Part shown: one piece after another, positions 1-9,289 of the stretch
How positions within the stretch are numbered: position 1 is the first letter of the stretch
Layout: each line of letters starts with the position of its first letter
Assembly (NCBI RefSeq): GCF_009389715.1
Contig: NW_024067689.1
Location: 372,001-436,000, forward strand
Length of the DNA stretch: 64,000 nt
Source of the DNA: Phoenix dactylifera
Taxonomy: Eukaryota > Streptophyta > Magnoliopsida > Arecales > Arecaceae
Direction of reading: 5' to 3'
Made by a program: the position numbers and the translations under genes
The notes under the pieces: generated by a model
What the model saw: only the letters and a program-made list of their open reading frames with translations
Databases searched by the model: none
What the model was told of the DNA's origin: nothing

Positions 1-969
1 CCTTTCTTTGTTATGTGGGATAAGATACTTGGAACTTACGTGCCTTACACCATTGAGAGAAGGGTTGGAGGTGGCTTTGAAGCCCGAGTGGCAAAACCTT
101 AGGCTCCCCTCTGGGGAGTTCATGTAGCCATAAATGTCTGTTGTAGCTTAGGATGGCAAGGTGACCATAAAATCAAGCAAGGCGTGCACAAGTGGTAGGA
201 GAATGATATATACATCTGCTTCTTATAAATCTTTTTCCTATTACTTGTTCTTTCTTGATACTCGAAGGACAATTTATTAAGTTGCGTACAAGAGGCTGAA
301 GACTTGGATTATGGGATGTGACTACGGAGCCTACAGCATTTCTCCTCTTCAAACTTGCATTGACCAAGCAATTCTTTTAGATTCTAGTCTCTTTTTTCTC
401 TTCGTTTTTTAAGAAATGGAAGGAGCGCTAGAACACGCTCCCATCAGATAATTTATTAAAAATCAGAAAACGAGGTATTTACACAAAAAAATGCAGAAAA
501 ACAGAAGAAGATAATTAAAAGAAGAAAAAAAAATTCAGTAATGGAACAGGAAAACAATAGCTTAGGAAACTAAAAAGCCTCTCAGCAGATCGGACATCTT
601 CGGTGTGACCTGTAAATGTGACTTAGCTGCCTTCGATGAACACAGCTCTACCCAGCTTATGAAATCACCGGCACCAAACGAAGAGCGGTGTTCGCTAAAG
701 TTGAGTTCCTTGAAAAAATACTAGAGTTCCGCTCCTACCACAATCTCCAGCATATGGCCAACTTTGGTAAATCCCAAGCTTTCTGAAAACATCTCTTAAT
801 TCTCTTCTTCCTCTATTTTGTTCAAAACCTAAGAATTGTGGGAGGGTGCTCTTTGATGACAAGGTAAATTTTTGACAGCAGACTAGACGCTCTTATTTTA
901 TGAGCACTGTAGGAATTAAACTAGGAATAGATGATTAACAGATTCAGTTGTGGCACCACGTAGAGATCA
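1..969. other. No gene recognised; likely decayed repeat DNA
   Basis: No coding segment with a recognisable family is visible. Short reading frames are all under about 65 codons and carry no motif. AT-rich stretches around 400-560 include A-runs of the kind left by old retroposons, but I cannot assign a family. Confidence 0.4.
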
Positions 970-1106
970 TGTTGATGCTATAGGCTATCCTTTTTGTAAG
1001 AAAATATAAAATATATAAATAAGTCTATCTCATCCTATCAATTTAAATTTTTGGGATAAGTGGTGATTTTAACATGGTATTAGAGTAGAAGTCCTGAGTT
1101 CGAACC
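970..1106 (+). mobile_element. Short LTR end plus initiator-Met primer-binding site remnant
   Basis: A segment starting TGTTGATGC at 970 and ending TTTTAACA at 1074 is followed directly by TGGTATTAGAGTAGAAGTCC (from 1075). That is one base away, in its first ten, from the plant retroelement primer site complementary to initiator tRNA-Met (TGGTATCAGAGC type), followed by the usual GTTCGAACCC. The LTR would be only about 105 bp with TG...CA ends, which suits a TRIM or other non-autonomous element. No second LTR was found, so this is called a remnant on the plus strand. Confidence 0.6.
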
Positions 1107-1584
1107 CTGTCTCCGCACTCTTTAACCCCATTATTAAAAATTTCACATGTAGCACCCTGAGTCTTCCATGAAGTTCCATAGCATGGTTATAATACAACCT
1201 CATATATAAATTGGTATAGAGATTTAATAGAGCAGCTCTGATCTATTGTTAACTTCCACAATGGTCTGTCTTCGCATCGGCCTAACATTACCCAGTAACA
1301 TTCTGAGATTTTTTCAAAATCCTCATATTCAGATCTAGCAAGAGCAAATCTTCCTCTACTTCCATTGAGAGGCCACCAATACTTTTTTCTTCAACTCCCG
1401 CATCTTGTGATAAAAAAGCCATCCTCAATGGCACACCATTACACCATCAATTCTCCCAAAACGCGCATTAATTGTTGCCATTGCCCAGTTTGAAAGAAAA
1501 TAGTTTCAAAAAGGTCATAGGCTCTCGTTAATATCTCTCCTTTAGGGCAAGTACCCACATAATATTAAGTCAAGCAGTCTTTCA

Positions 1585-1622
1585 CCATAGTAGAGCTGCT
1601 AAAATCTTTCCGGCATTTAAAT
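1585..1622 (+). repeat. Inverted copy of a LINE-associated segment (partner at 2904-2940)
   Basis: About 33 bases around AGTAGAGCTGCTAAAATCTT recur in reverse complement at 2904-2940. The 2904-2940 copy lies at the distal end of the minus-strand LINE remnant, so the copy here is probably a second LINE fragment in the opposite orientation. The copia gag remnant lies between the two copies. Confidence 0.5.
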
Positions 1623-1639
1623 CATTAGTCTGAAAACTT

Positions 1640-2423
1640 AATGCTCTTTATGCTTCCCATGTATGTAGGACAGTTACTCTTCCAATGGTCGTTCATGATG
1701 CAATAGAAACACTTTCCCTTGCAATCGACTTTTTTCTTGGAACTTCCTTACTTGGTCTTTTTTCGGTCTTCTGCTTCTTCGTAGGCTTCTTCTTCTTACA
1801 GATAGACTCTCTCTTGGAAGTAGAAACCAACTTGACAGCGAGAATGATGCCCTTTGAACTCTTCAAGGTCCCTAAGATAGTTACCAATTTATTTAACAAT
1901 TCTGTTTTAGTGCATACAATCTTGTTCATATTGTAGTTTACTATAAACTGCCTATATGAAGCAGAAAAGGATTGCAGGATCAGATCTGTTTGCAATTCCT
2001 TGTGCATGTTCATGTCGAGCTTCTCAAGCTCCTCCAAGTCCCTTATCATGGTCAAACCATGATCATGGATATACTGCCATTCGCGCATTTTGGTCTTGAA
2101 GAACCTTTTGGACATTTCAAACCGTGCTGCGCGACTTTGATCACCATACAACTCTTGCAGGTCATTTAAAGTTCATTAGATATGAATGTCATAATGTAGC
2201 ACCTAACTTTATTGTCATCGTTCGTCCACTAGTCATGCGTCTTATGCTGATCAGTGATCGGACGGACTGGCAACACGGAGATTTCATGGTCCAGCACATG
2301 TCCTAATTTCTCACAATTCAAAACTATTTTGAAATTGTAGAGCCAGTCTTTATAATTGGGTTTGGTCAAAGGGTTGTTCTCTAGGATATGAGTTAAGAGT
2401 TTAGAAGCTGACTCTATAATCAT
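1640..2423 (-). pseudogene. Ty1-copia gag remnant (UBN2-type capsid plus zinc knuckle)
   Basis: Reading on the minus strand, 2423-2229 begins a gag N-terminus with the typical NPLT.PNY.DW motif. 2151-1693 continues with the gag body (MYGDQSRAARFEMSK, then LQSFSASYRQFIVNYNMN), followed by a Lys-rich stretch. A CCHC zinc knuckle, C-x2-C-x4-H-x4-C, is encoded at about 1715-1660 but in a different frame from the body. The gag body is known to package element RNA. There is a stop after codon 64 of the first block and at least one further frameshift. No protease, integrase or reverse transcriptase follows downstream (below 1640), so this is a truncated, dead copy. Confidence 0.8.
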
Positions 2424-2601
2424 CAGAGAGTAAAGATTCTAATTAGAATTTTGTACTTGAACTCTATTTGTTTTAGGGCCTTTTAAAACAAACACCTCCC
2501 ACTATTTTCTCGAATCTCTTACACTCTTCCGGTAGAGAAACGGAAACCTGCGACTCTAGGTTTCAAGTGGGGTGCTACGGTCCCACTAATTTACATGCCA
2601 C

Positions 2602-2810
2602 CTCATCTAACAGTTATTGGCGACACATAAACGATGAGTGTATAATTTCTTGTACAATGCTTCTCAAGCAAGTTGTAGCCAACTTGATCTCCAAGTCATA
2701 AGGACCTCATCTAACAGTTATTGGCCCCGTTCTTCAGTTAAGTCAGACCCACCATATATCCTGCAAAAGTAAAGTCGTTATTGGATTCTCACCTAACAAT
2801 TATTGGTGCT
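2602..2810. repeat. Three spaced copies of a CTAACAGTTATTGG motif
   Basis: The motif CCTCATCTAACAGTTATTGG occurs at about 2602 and 2704, with a diverged third copy (CTCACCTAACAATTATTGG) at about 2790. Spacing is about 100 and 85 bp, so this is a degenerate tandem array or the remnant of a repeated element. Function unknown. Confidence 0.4.
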
Positions 2811-2903
2811 CAACCCCACCTTTACCCCCACAACATCTCATGTCAATAGAGAGATTCGGTCCTCCGATGCAACTTGCCCCCTATATCCAGCCAAAACAAA
2901 TCA

Positions 2904-3473
2904 ACGCCGGAAAGATTTTAGCAGCTCTACTACGGTATAAGACCGCTAGACTTCCTACTTCTCATGTCCATCCTTCCCATAGATTAGGAAGAAGCTTGAT
3001 TATTTTGTTCCGTGGGCTATTTTCTGTTTGCAAGAACATCTAAGCCCATATGCTAGCAAAGATGCATTCATATCTTGTATGCTTGTCACCTCTAATCCCC
3101 CGACTTTTAGATTTGCAGACAACCTCACAATTAACTAAACAATTGAACCCCAAAATTTTATCTTTGCCTTGCAGAAGAAATGCCCATCTCAGTTATCTAT
3201 CTTAGAAATAACCCATTTTGGCAATCTGAAAATTCACATATAATAGCTTGGTAGCGCTTACGAGACAACATTAAGGAGAGCCAGTCTCCCATCAAATGAT
3301 AAGAACCTTCCATTCCAAGCAGATAACATCTTCTTTATTTTCTCTAATAGTAGAAGCTCATTAGCAAACCGAGGTTACTAAATAAAAATGAAGCAACCAG
3401 ACAATTCAAACATCTTGCTCTTATCCTCATTTAAGTTCAAACCAACTAGAAAACTCTTGTGAATGTTTATCTT
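2904..3473 (-). pseudogene. LINE pol remnant, downstream (thumb and post-RT) part
   Basis: On the minus strand 3473-3378 encodes KINIHKSFLVGLNLNEDK, which fits the segment after the catalytic FADD box of plant L1-type LINE reverse transcriptases. 3345-3250 encodes MLSAWNGRFLSFDGRLALLN, the following 'W.GRFLS..GRL.LLN' block, and about 3110-2960 retains a decayed 'NASLLA..... FLQTEN' region. Frames are broken several times. The matching upstream part of the same LINE lies at 11553-12310; the two were separated by the nested LTR insertions between them. Confidence 0.75.
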
Positions 3474-3867
3474 TGATCCGGAACGATCTCTGGCACTTAG
3501 GAGCGTCTCCGTTGTCTCAGTCCCACACAAAAGGAACCACACGACGCGAAGACGACACACGACGAGCGGGAGGAAGCGCGTTCCGAGTTCCATGCGAGGA
3601 GAACCATACCCGACGTGAAGACGATGGCGAGTCCTACGCATTCGCCAAGCAGGAGGAAGCTCGTTCTATGCATGACGAGCCTTTTTCGGGCCATCCCACA
3701 TCATGCACGGGAATCATTGCACGGACGTGGGATGCGTTTTCCAAGCCTACTTCTGAGCCATCACACGTCCGTGCTTGGGTCCCACACCAAGAACTATGCA
3801 CAACGAACAGGAGAAGTTTTCCAAACTATCCCGCATCAGGCACGAGTTTTGTTGCATGGCATGGGTC

Positions 3868-3970
3868 TCACGCAACGTGGGACACAGGAGACTTTGAAGT
3901 GTTTCCAAGCCATGCATAGTCTCATACAACGTGGGACCCGGGAGGCTTTGAAGTACCTCTAAGCCATGCA
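3868..3970. repeat. Two-copy 51-52-bp tandem repeat inside the solo LTR
   Basis: Units at about 3868-3918 and 3919-3970 share CAACGTGGGACACAGGAG-like starts and AAGCCATGCAT ends. More degenerate GTGGGA...AAGCC units extend upstream to about 3560. Open frames across this region are a consequence of the repeat and show no protein family. Confidence 0.6.
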
Positions 3971-3992
3971 TGGCTTAGCCTGGGGAGCCAGC

Positions 3993-5783
3993 TGGTGGGG
4001 ACCAAGTGTTGATCATGCACTTCCCACACCAAAGAGTCCCTCTTAGCTTCTTGGCGTTGGCCAAATCAAGGTGTGCCGCCTTAACCGAATATAGATAGCG
4101 CCAGCCAAAGAAAATTTCGGCACTTTGCTCCTCCAAACTCCAAGTATGCTCGGCTATGGATGGAGTCTTGCACTCTTCTTCGGAATCTAAAGCTTTGTTG
4201 GCCAATGAAGACAACTCATATGAGAATGCAGAGGCATCAAAGGCAACTTTGATTCAAAGTGAAAAGGAAATACAATGTTCTAAGGAGGGTTGGTGGTTCC
4301 CTGCCTTAGCCTAATCCAAGGGGGGTTGATGTACCCTGCCTTGGCCCAAGTCCCTTAGGACCGAATTAGGCAATATGCCTATCCAAGCCTAATGGCCGAA
4401 TGCACTTTACAAGTGGCTAACTAAACAATGTCCAAAAGTCCCTCCCCCTACTCAAATCGGATCTATTTGTAGACTCCCTACATTGCTATGCATTGGCTTC
4501 CTTTTGGCTGACTGTTGGTATGCTTTGGCAACTTCTTTGGAACTTTCATTGCAGAGTTTGCTATCTTAATTCGGTTGCCATTTGGTTGCTGTCATTGGTT
4601 TGGCTGCTTGTTTGTCGTGGCGGTGGTTGCTTGCAGTTTCTTGCTGTTGCTGGCATTGGCCTGCAGTTGTGGCTGTCGGCGGTTTCTTACTGTTGGCCAA
4701 GCTTTGGCTACTGCAGAGGCCTTGGTTTGGTTGGATTTGGCTGCTGGCACTCTTCTATGCTTGCCTCTGCAGATGGCTGATCTTGTGGTTATGGTCTGGC
4801 GCACTGGTTCTGCCCGTGTCGCGCGCGGTCTGGTGGGCTGCGCGTTGGCATTGGCAAGCCAGGCGCCGCCCTTGCTTTCCCGTGCCTGACCTCTTGGTTC
4901 GCGGCTTGACCCTCTGGTTGCTTGGGCGCTGACGGTCTGGCCGCTGGGCGCCTGGGCGCTGGCCGCCTGGTCGCTGGCCGGTTGCTGCTTGTTGGCTCCC
5001 GCGCGCGCATGGGCTCGGCTGGCTGATGGTTGGCGCGCTCGAGCGGTTTCCTCCTGTTGTGCACGGCACGCGCGCGCGCTGGTCTTGGGCGCCACGGGTC
5101 CGCGTGTGCCGACGGTTGCCTCCCATTGCTTCTGGCGCATGCGCGCATCGGTCTTGGGCGCCAAGGGCCCGCGCGCGCTGGCGGTTGCCGTCCGTTGCTT
5201 CTGGCCTGTGCGAGCGTTGGTCTTGCGCACCACGGGCCCGCGCGCATGGCTGATCTTTGGCGCGCGTCGGTGGTTGCCGCCCGTTGGCTGCCCCTTGCCT
5301 GCGCGTCTGCTGTGCCTGCCCCTTGCGTTGGTCGTTGCTGTCCGTTGGCTGCCTTTGGCCTGCGCATGTCTTGGCTTGTGCTGGGATTGCCTTGGCCGCG
5401 CTTGCACCTGTCCCGTTGTCGGTTGCCTGTGGGTGCGCGCGCGCATTGGTCTGGACCGAAGGCATCCAGACCTTGCGCGCGGGTGGATAATTGGCCTGGC
5501 CCTCCTGGCCATTCGGTTTGCCTTGCGCTTGGTCCTTGTGGCCTGATGCTTGTCTCGGTTGCAGGGGCACCCCAGCCGAAGGTCTGCGGCCTTGGGCGTG
5601 CCTCTGCCGTGCCTTGTCGATGTTGCCATTGGCCCAGCCTTTGCCTGCCAAGGCTGGCCGAACCTCGGTTGTGCCCCAAGGAAGGATAAATGGCCACTAG
5701 GCGGACATGAGCCTTGCTCTTGCTCTGCCTTGGCCTCTATGATTTGGCTGATTTGGTGAGGTGATATAGAGGGAACCTCACCA
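3993..5783 (-). repeat. 3' LTR of the chromovirus
   Basis: Starts TGGTGGGGACC and ends CCTCACCA on the plus strand, matching 9290-11086. On the minus strand the U3 part is very GC-rich and contains 69-bp tandem repeats. The putative TATA box near the U3/R junction reads TATAGATA on the plus strand at 4090-4097, a one-base change from the other LTR. In minus-strand orientation the pol reading frame continues through the polypurine tract and about 1.19 kb into this LTR before stopping at 4592. Confidence 0.92.
5086..5290 (-). repeat. 69-bp (23-codon) tandem repeats in the 3' LTR
   Basis: GGTCTTGGGCGCC-like cores recur every 69 bp, with three clear units plus degenerate ones. Because 69 is divisible by three, the minus strand encodes a 23-residue repeat rich in Arg, Ala, Gln and Thr (GPxAPKTxAR...). 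The same array is present in the other LTR at 10378-10590. Confidence 0.75.
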
Positions 5784-5796
5784 TTCCCCCCTTCTT
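5784..5796 (-). other. Polypurine tract
   Basis: Reads AAGAAGGGGGGAA on the minus strand and abuts the 3' LTR at 5783. This is the expected position and composition for plus-strand DNA priming in an LTR element, and it fixes the element's orientation as minus. Confidence 0.85.
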
Positions 5797-7265
5797 GAAG
5801 AACACCCTTGTCCTCAAGGTGGAATATGGGGTACTTTCTAGCCACTTCATCATATTCTTCCCAAGTGGCTTCCTCGAGCGGCATATCCTTCCATTGCATG
5901 AGAACCTGCCAAACTTTTCTCTTGTTCCTCCCTTTTCTCTTAATGCAATATTGGAGGACTTTCATAGGTTGGAGAACGATTCGTCCTTCCTCATCAAATT
6001 TTGGTAATTCTACCCCAATAGTAGATGGATCTCCTACTCTTTTCTTTAACCATGATATGTGAAAGACAGGATGCAATAGTGAATTGTAAGGCAACTCTAA
6101 TTTATATGCAACCTTACCAATTCGTTCCAAAATCTTGTAGGGTCCATAGTACCGCTTCGCTAACTTGTAACTGATTCTTTTCCTCAATGATTTTTACTGT
6201 GTGGGTTGCAACTTCAAATATACATAATCCCCCGGCTGCAAATCACCATCTCTTCTCTTCCGATCATGAAATTTTTTCATTCTTTCTTGGGATTTCTTCA
6301 ACTCTCTTTTGACAATCTTCAATACTTCTTCTCGGGCTAGCAACTCTTTTTCTACTTCATAATTTTTGGTTGTTCCAATCTCATACCGAGTAAGTGTGGG
6401 AGGTGTTCGCCCATACACTAATTCAAAAGGACTTTTCTTGGTTGATCCTTGGTATGAAGTGTTGTACCAATACTCTGCCCATGGTAGATAATCAGCCCAT
6501 CTGTTTTGGTGTTCATGATAGAAACACCTCAGATATTGCTCTAATATTCGATTGGTTACCTCTGTTTGTCCATCAGTTTGGGGATGATATGATGATCCTG
6601 CTTTCAGCATACTCCCTTGCAGTGAGAATAATTCTTTCCAAAACAAACTCATAAAGATCTTATCCCTATCAGATATGATACTTCTCGGAACTCCATGTAA
6701 TCTGATTATATTCTCCACAAATGTTTGGGCTATGGACTTGGCAGTAAATGGATGTTGGACCGGGATAAAATGAGCATATTTGCTGAGTCTATCAACCACC
6801 ACCAACACCACTTCATAGCCCTTGCTACTTGGCAGCCCTTCAATGAAATCCATCGAAATGTCTTCCCAAATCTGATTCGGAATAGGCAATGGTTGGAGTA
6901 GGCCAATTGGTAATCAAGGATCATACTTTACCTTTTGGCAAATATCACATTAAGCTACCATAGTTTTAACATCCTTCTTCAATCCTTCCCAATAAAAGAA
7001 ATATTTTATCCGAACATAGGTATGAAACCATCCGGAATGTCCACCCTCCTTACTATTATGAAAATGGGAAAGAATATCACCTCTTAGGTTTGGAACATCC
7101 GGGACATAAACATTGGATTTGTAGAAGATGAGATCATCCCTAATGCTGAAATTTTTAACTCCATCCGAGGTGGCTTCTATCTTTTCTTGGATTTCTTGAG
7201 ATCGAACATCCAACTTGAGTGCTTCCCTGATTCGGTCCAATTTCTCCATTTTATCCCACTGATGG
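5797..7265 (-). pseudogene. Chromovirus integrase with C-terminal chromodomain, broken
   Basis: Integrase joins element DNA to the host chromosome. On the minus strand 7265-6917 holds the zinc-binding HHCC region (H..H in SHFHNSKEGGHSG, then CDIC). 6889-6194 holds the catalytic core with all three acidic positions (SMDF, SDRDKIF and TDGQTEVTN). 6187-5797 holds the C-terminal domain (YYGPYKILERIGKVAYKL) and a chromodomain-like end (VLMQWKDMPLEEATWEEYD), placing it with the chromoviruses. In-frame stops lie at 6950-6952 (TAA, inside the zinc motif), 6914-6916 (TGA) and 6194-6196 (TAA, between core and C-terminus). Everything expected upstream of the zinc region, the RT and RNase H domains, is missing. 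Confidence 0.9.
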
Positions 7266-9059
7266 CAGAACAGATAAACTCCTTTTCCTCTTGAAGTAGC
7301 CAAGGGTCTTCTATTGCTTGTGGTTCTTCTTGACCTTGTATTGCTGTCCATTTTTCCTTCCTGCCATTCAACTTGAAATCCATTGTCATGGTTTCATAAT
7401 TTGTGTTCACCTTCCCCACACTTTTAAGCCATACACTCCCAAGGATTATGTCAAGATCAACTAATTGAATCACATGTAAATCAACCTTGATTCTGACCCC
7501 TTGGATGTTCATTTTCACCTCTTGTATGACTTCTTTGCATGTGAGCTTTTCACCATTTGCCACTTTAACTTCAAATGGCTGAATGTCCATAGGATGTAGT
7601 CCCAACTTGGCCACAATTGCAGCGTTGATGAAATTATGTGATGACCCGTTGTCAACCAATAAAGACACTTCATTTCTCCCGACCCATGCTAGGAGCCTCA
7701 TGGTGCTGGGTTTTGACATCCCTGTTAGTGCATTCAATGAAAGTTCTGCATCACTATTTTCAGCCTTCACAAGATCTTCCTGATTTCGGATTGGCTCCTC
7801 TTCATGTTCACTTGACTGATTGGTTTCTGCATCTCCAAAATCTACATCCAGAACTTCAATAAGGAATGCTTGGTCTAATTTGCACTTATGATCTCGGCCC
7901 CATTTTTCCCCACATTTGAAACACAGCCCCTTCTTGATAAAGTCTTGGACTTCTTCCCTTGACAGCCTCTTCACTTGCTGTGGCTGGGTTCTTGGATTGG
8001 TGCCGACTGCATCTTTGCCCTTCCAAGGAATTCTGGGCGGCATAGCTTTGGCTTCACGGCTGATGGTCTCTTTGATCATCCTTCTTTCGGACTGAAAACC
8101 ATCCTCCAGGATTTCAGCCATTCGCATGGCCTCTTGCATGGAAGTTGGTTGCTTTAACTTGATCTCCTTGGCAAGCCAAGGCTTCAAGCCGTCAATGAAT
8201 GTGCCCATCAATGCTTTCTCCGACCAACCTATCACCAATGTTTGCAAATGGCGGAATTCTTCTACACAGGGCCTCACTCTTCCTTCTTGCTTGATTTTTG
8301 CCAATTGTCCATGGTAATTTACAATAGGGGAAGGCCCCCATTGAATCATAAACTCCTTTACAAATGCAGTCCATCCCAATCTCCTTCCTTCTTTTTCATA
8401 CATGGTTCTCAACCATCTCCACCATTTACTTGCTTTGTCTTCAAGATGAAACTAGCAAGGGTTACTTTCTCTCTATGTGGAACCTCATAAACATAGAAGT
8501 ATTGTTCCACCTTATCCATCCATTCAAAAGGATCTCCCCCACTGAACTTAGGGAATTCAATCCTTGGCTTTCTAATCTCTCTTCTAGGCTCTCCCTCATC
8601 TTCTCCTATCTCATCATGATGGGCCCTTCTCACCCTCTCATCCCTTCTTCTTCCTCTCGGTCTAGTGGTAACCCGGGGCTCTTCTTCGGACTCCCTCACA
8701 CTAAGGACTTCCTCATACTCTATTCCTTTCCCAAATCGATCTACACATACCCCAAATCCTTCCACTCAACTCCCTCTTCTTGTTCTTTCACTCCTTCTTT
8801 CTCTAACCCGGCATCCACTATGGTTACTTGCCAATTCTTCCTAATTACCCCTTCCTTGGTCCTGCTTATTAGCATGCGGCCAAGACTCCTTGTTAGTATT
8901 TTTTTCTCCACTTGAAACCCTCCTTTCCAACCTCTCCAAACTTTGATTGGTATCTCTCCTCATTTCAGCCATTGAATTGGAGAGTTCCTCCAAAATTCTA
9001 CTCACTCGGTTGGACTAAATTTCAAGGGCCTCTAACCTTTGGTTATCCCCGGAATCCAT
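7265..9059 (-). pseudogene. Chromovirus gag-protease, broken
   Basis: Starts at an ATG at 9059 after the primer-site candidate. Gag contains the conserved PKFSGGDPFEWMDKVEQYF block (about 8580-8500), then the KWWRWL region and a CCHC knuckle CFKCGEKWGRDHKC (about 7926-7885). An aspartic protease follows with active-site LLVDNGSSHNF near 7670-7640, where the usual D-S/T-G is D-N-G, probably inactivating. Stops interrupt the frame at 9015-9017 (TAG), 8841-8843 (TAG) and 8766-8768 (TGA). A one-base loss at about 8448 shifts the frame between the first capsid block and KWWRWL. Reading ends at the deletion junction near 7265. Confidence 0.9.
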
Positions 9060-9268
9060 GAAAATTTTTAATTAGATTCAGAACAATCCTTCAAAGGCAT
9101 TCAAAGGGAAAAACTAGTCCTGAATTATCAACACCCACAAGGTTCCCTCACGTAGCCCTTCCCTCTTTTACCACTCGGAAATGGCAAATGAAATGAAGGT
9201 TGATTGACTTACTTGGAGGGGAATTCAGATAAATGGCGCTACCTTCAAGATGTTCTTCTTGATGAAGA

Positions 9269-9286
9269 CTCTCAATGAAAGCACCA
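9269..9286 (-). other. Primer-binding-site candidate
   Basis: On the minus strand the bases after the 5' LTR read ATT then TGGTGCTTTCATTGAGAG. The TGG start, matching a tRNA CCA end, and the 3-base offset from the LTR are as expected. I cannot name the primer tRNA with confidence. Confidence 0.6.
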
Positions 9287-9289
9287 AAT

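Noticed and set aside
3473-3962. Plus-strand frame of 148 codons
   Set aside because: It lies within the solo LTR over degenerate tandem repeats, has no domain, and the element's structure explains the region.
4592-5700. Several overlapping 185-300-codon frames on both strands in the 3' LTR, repeated at 9785-11000
   Set aside because: The sequence is extremely GC-rich and lacks TA-containing stops, so many frames are open at once. The peptides are low-complexity and match no family. The only frame given attention is the one continuous with pol.
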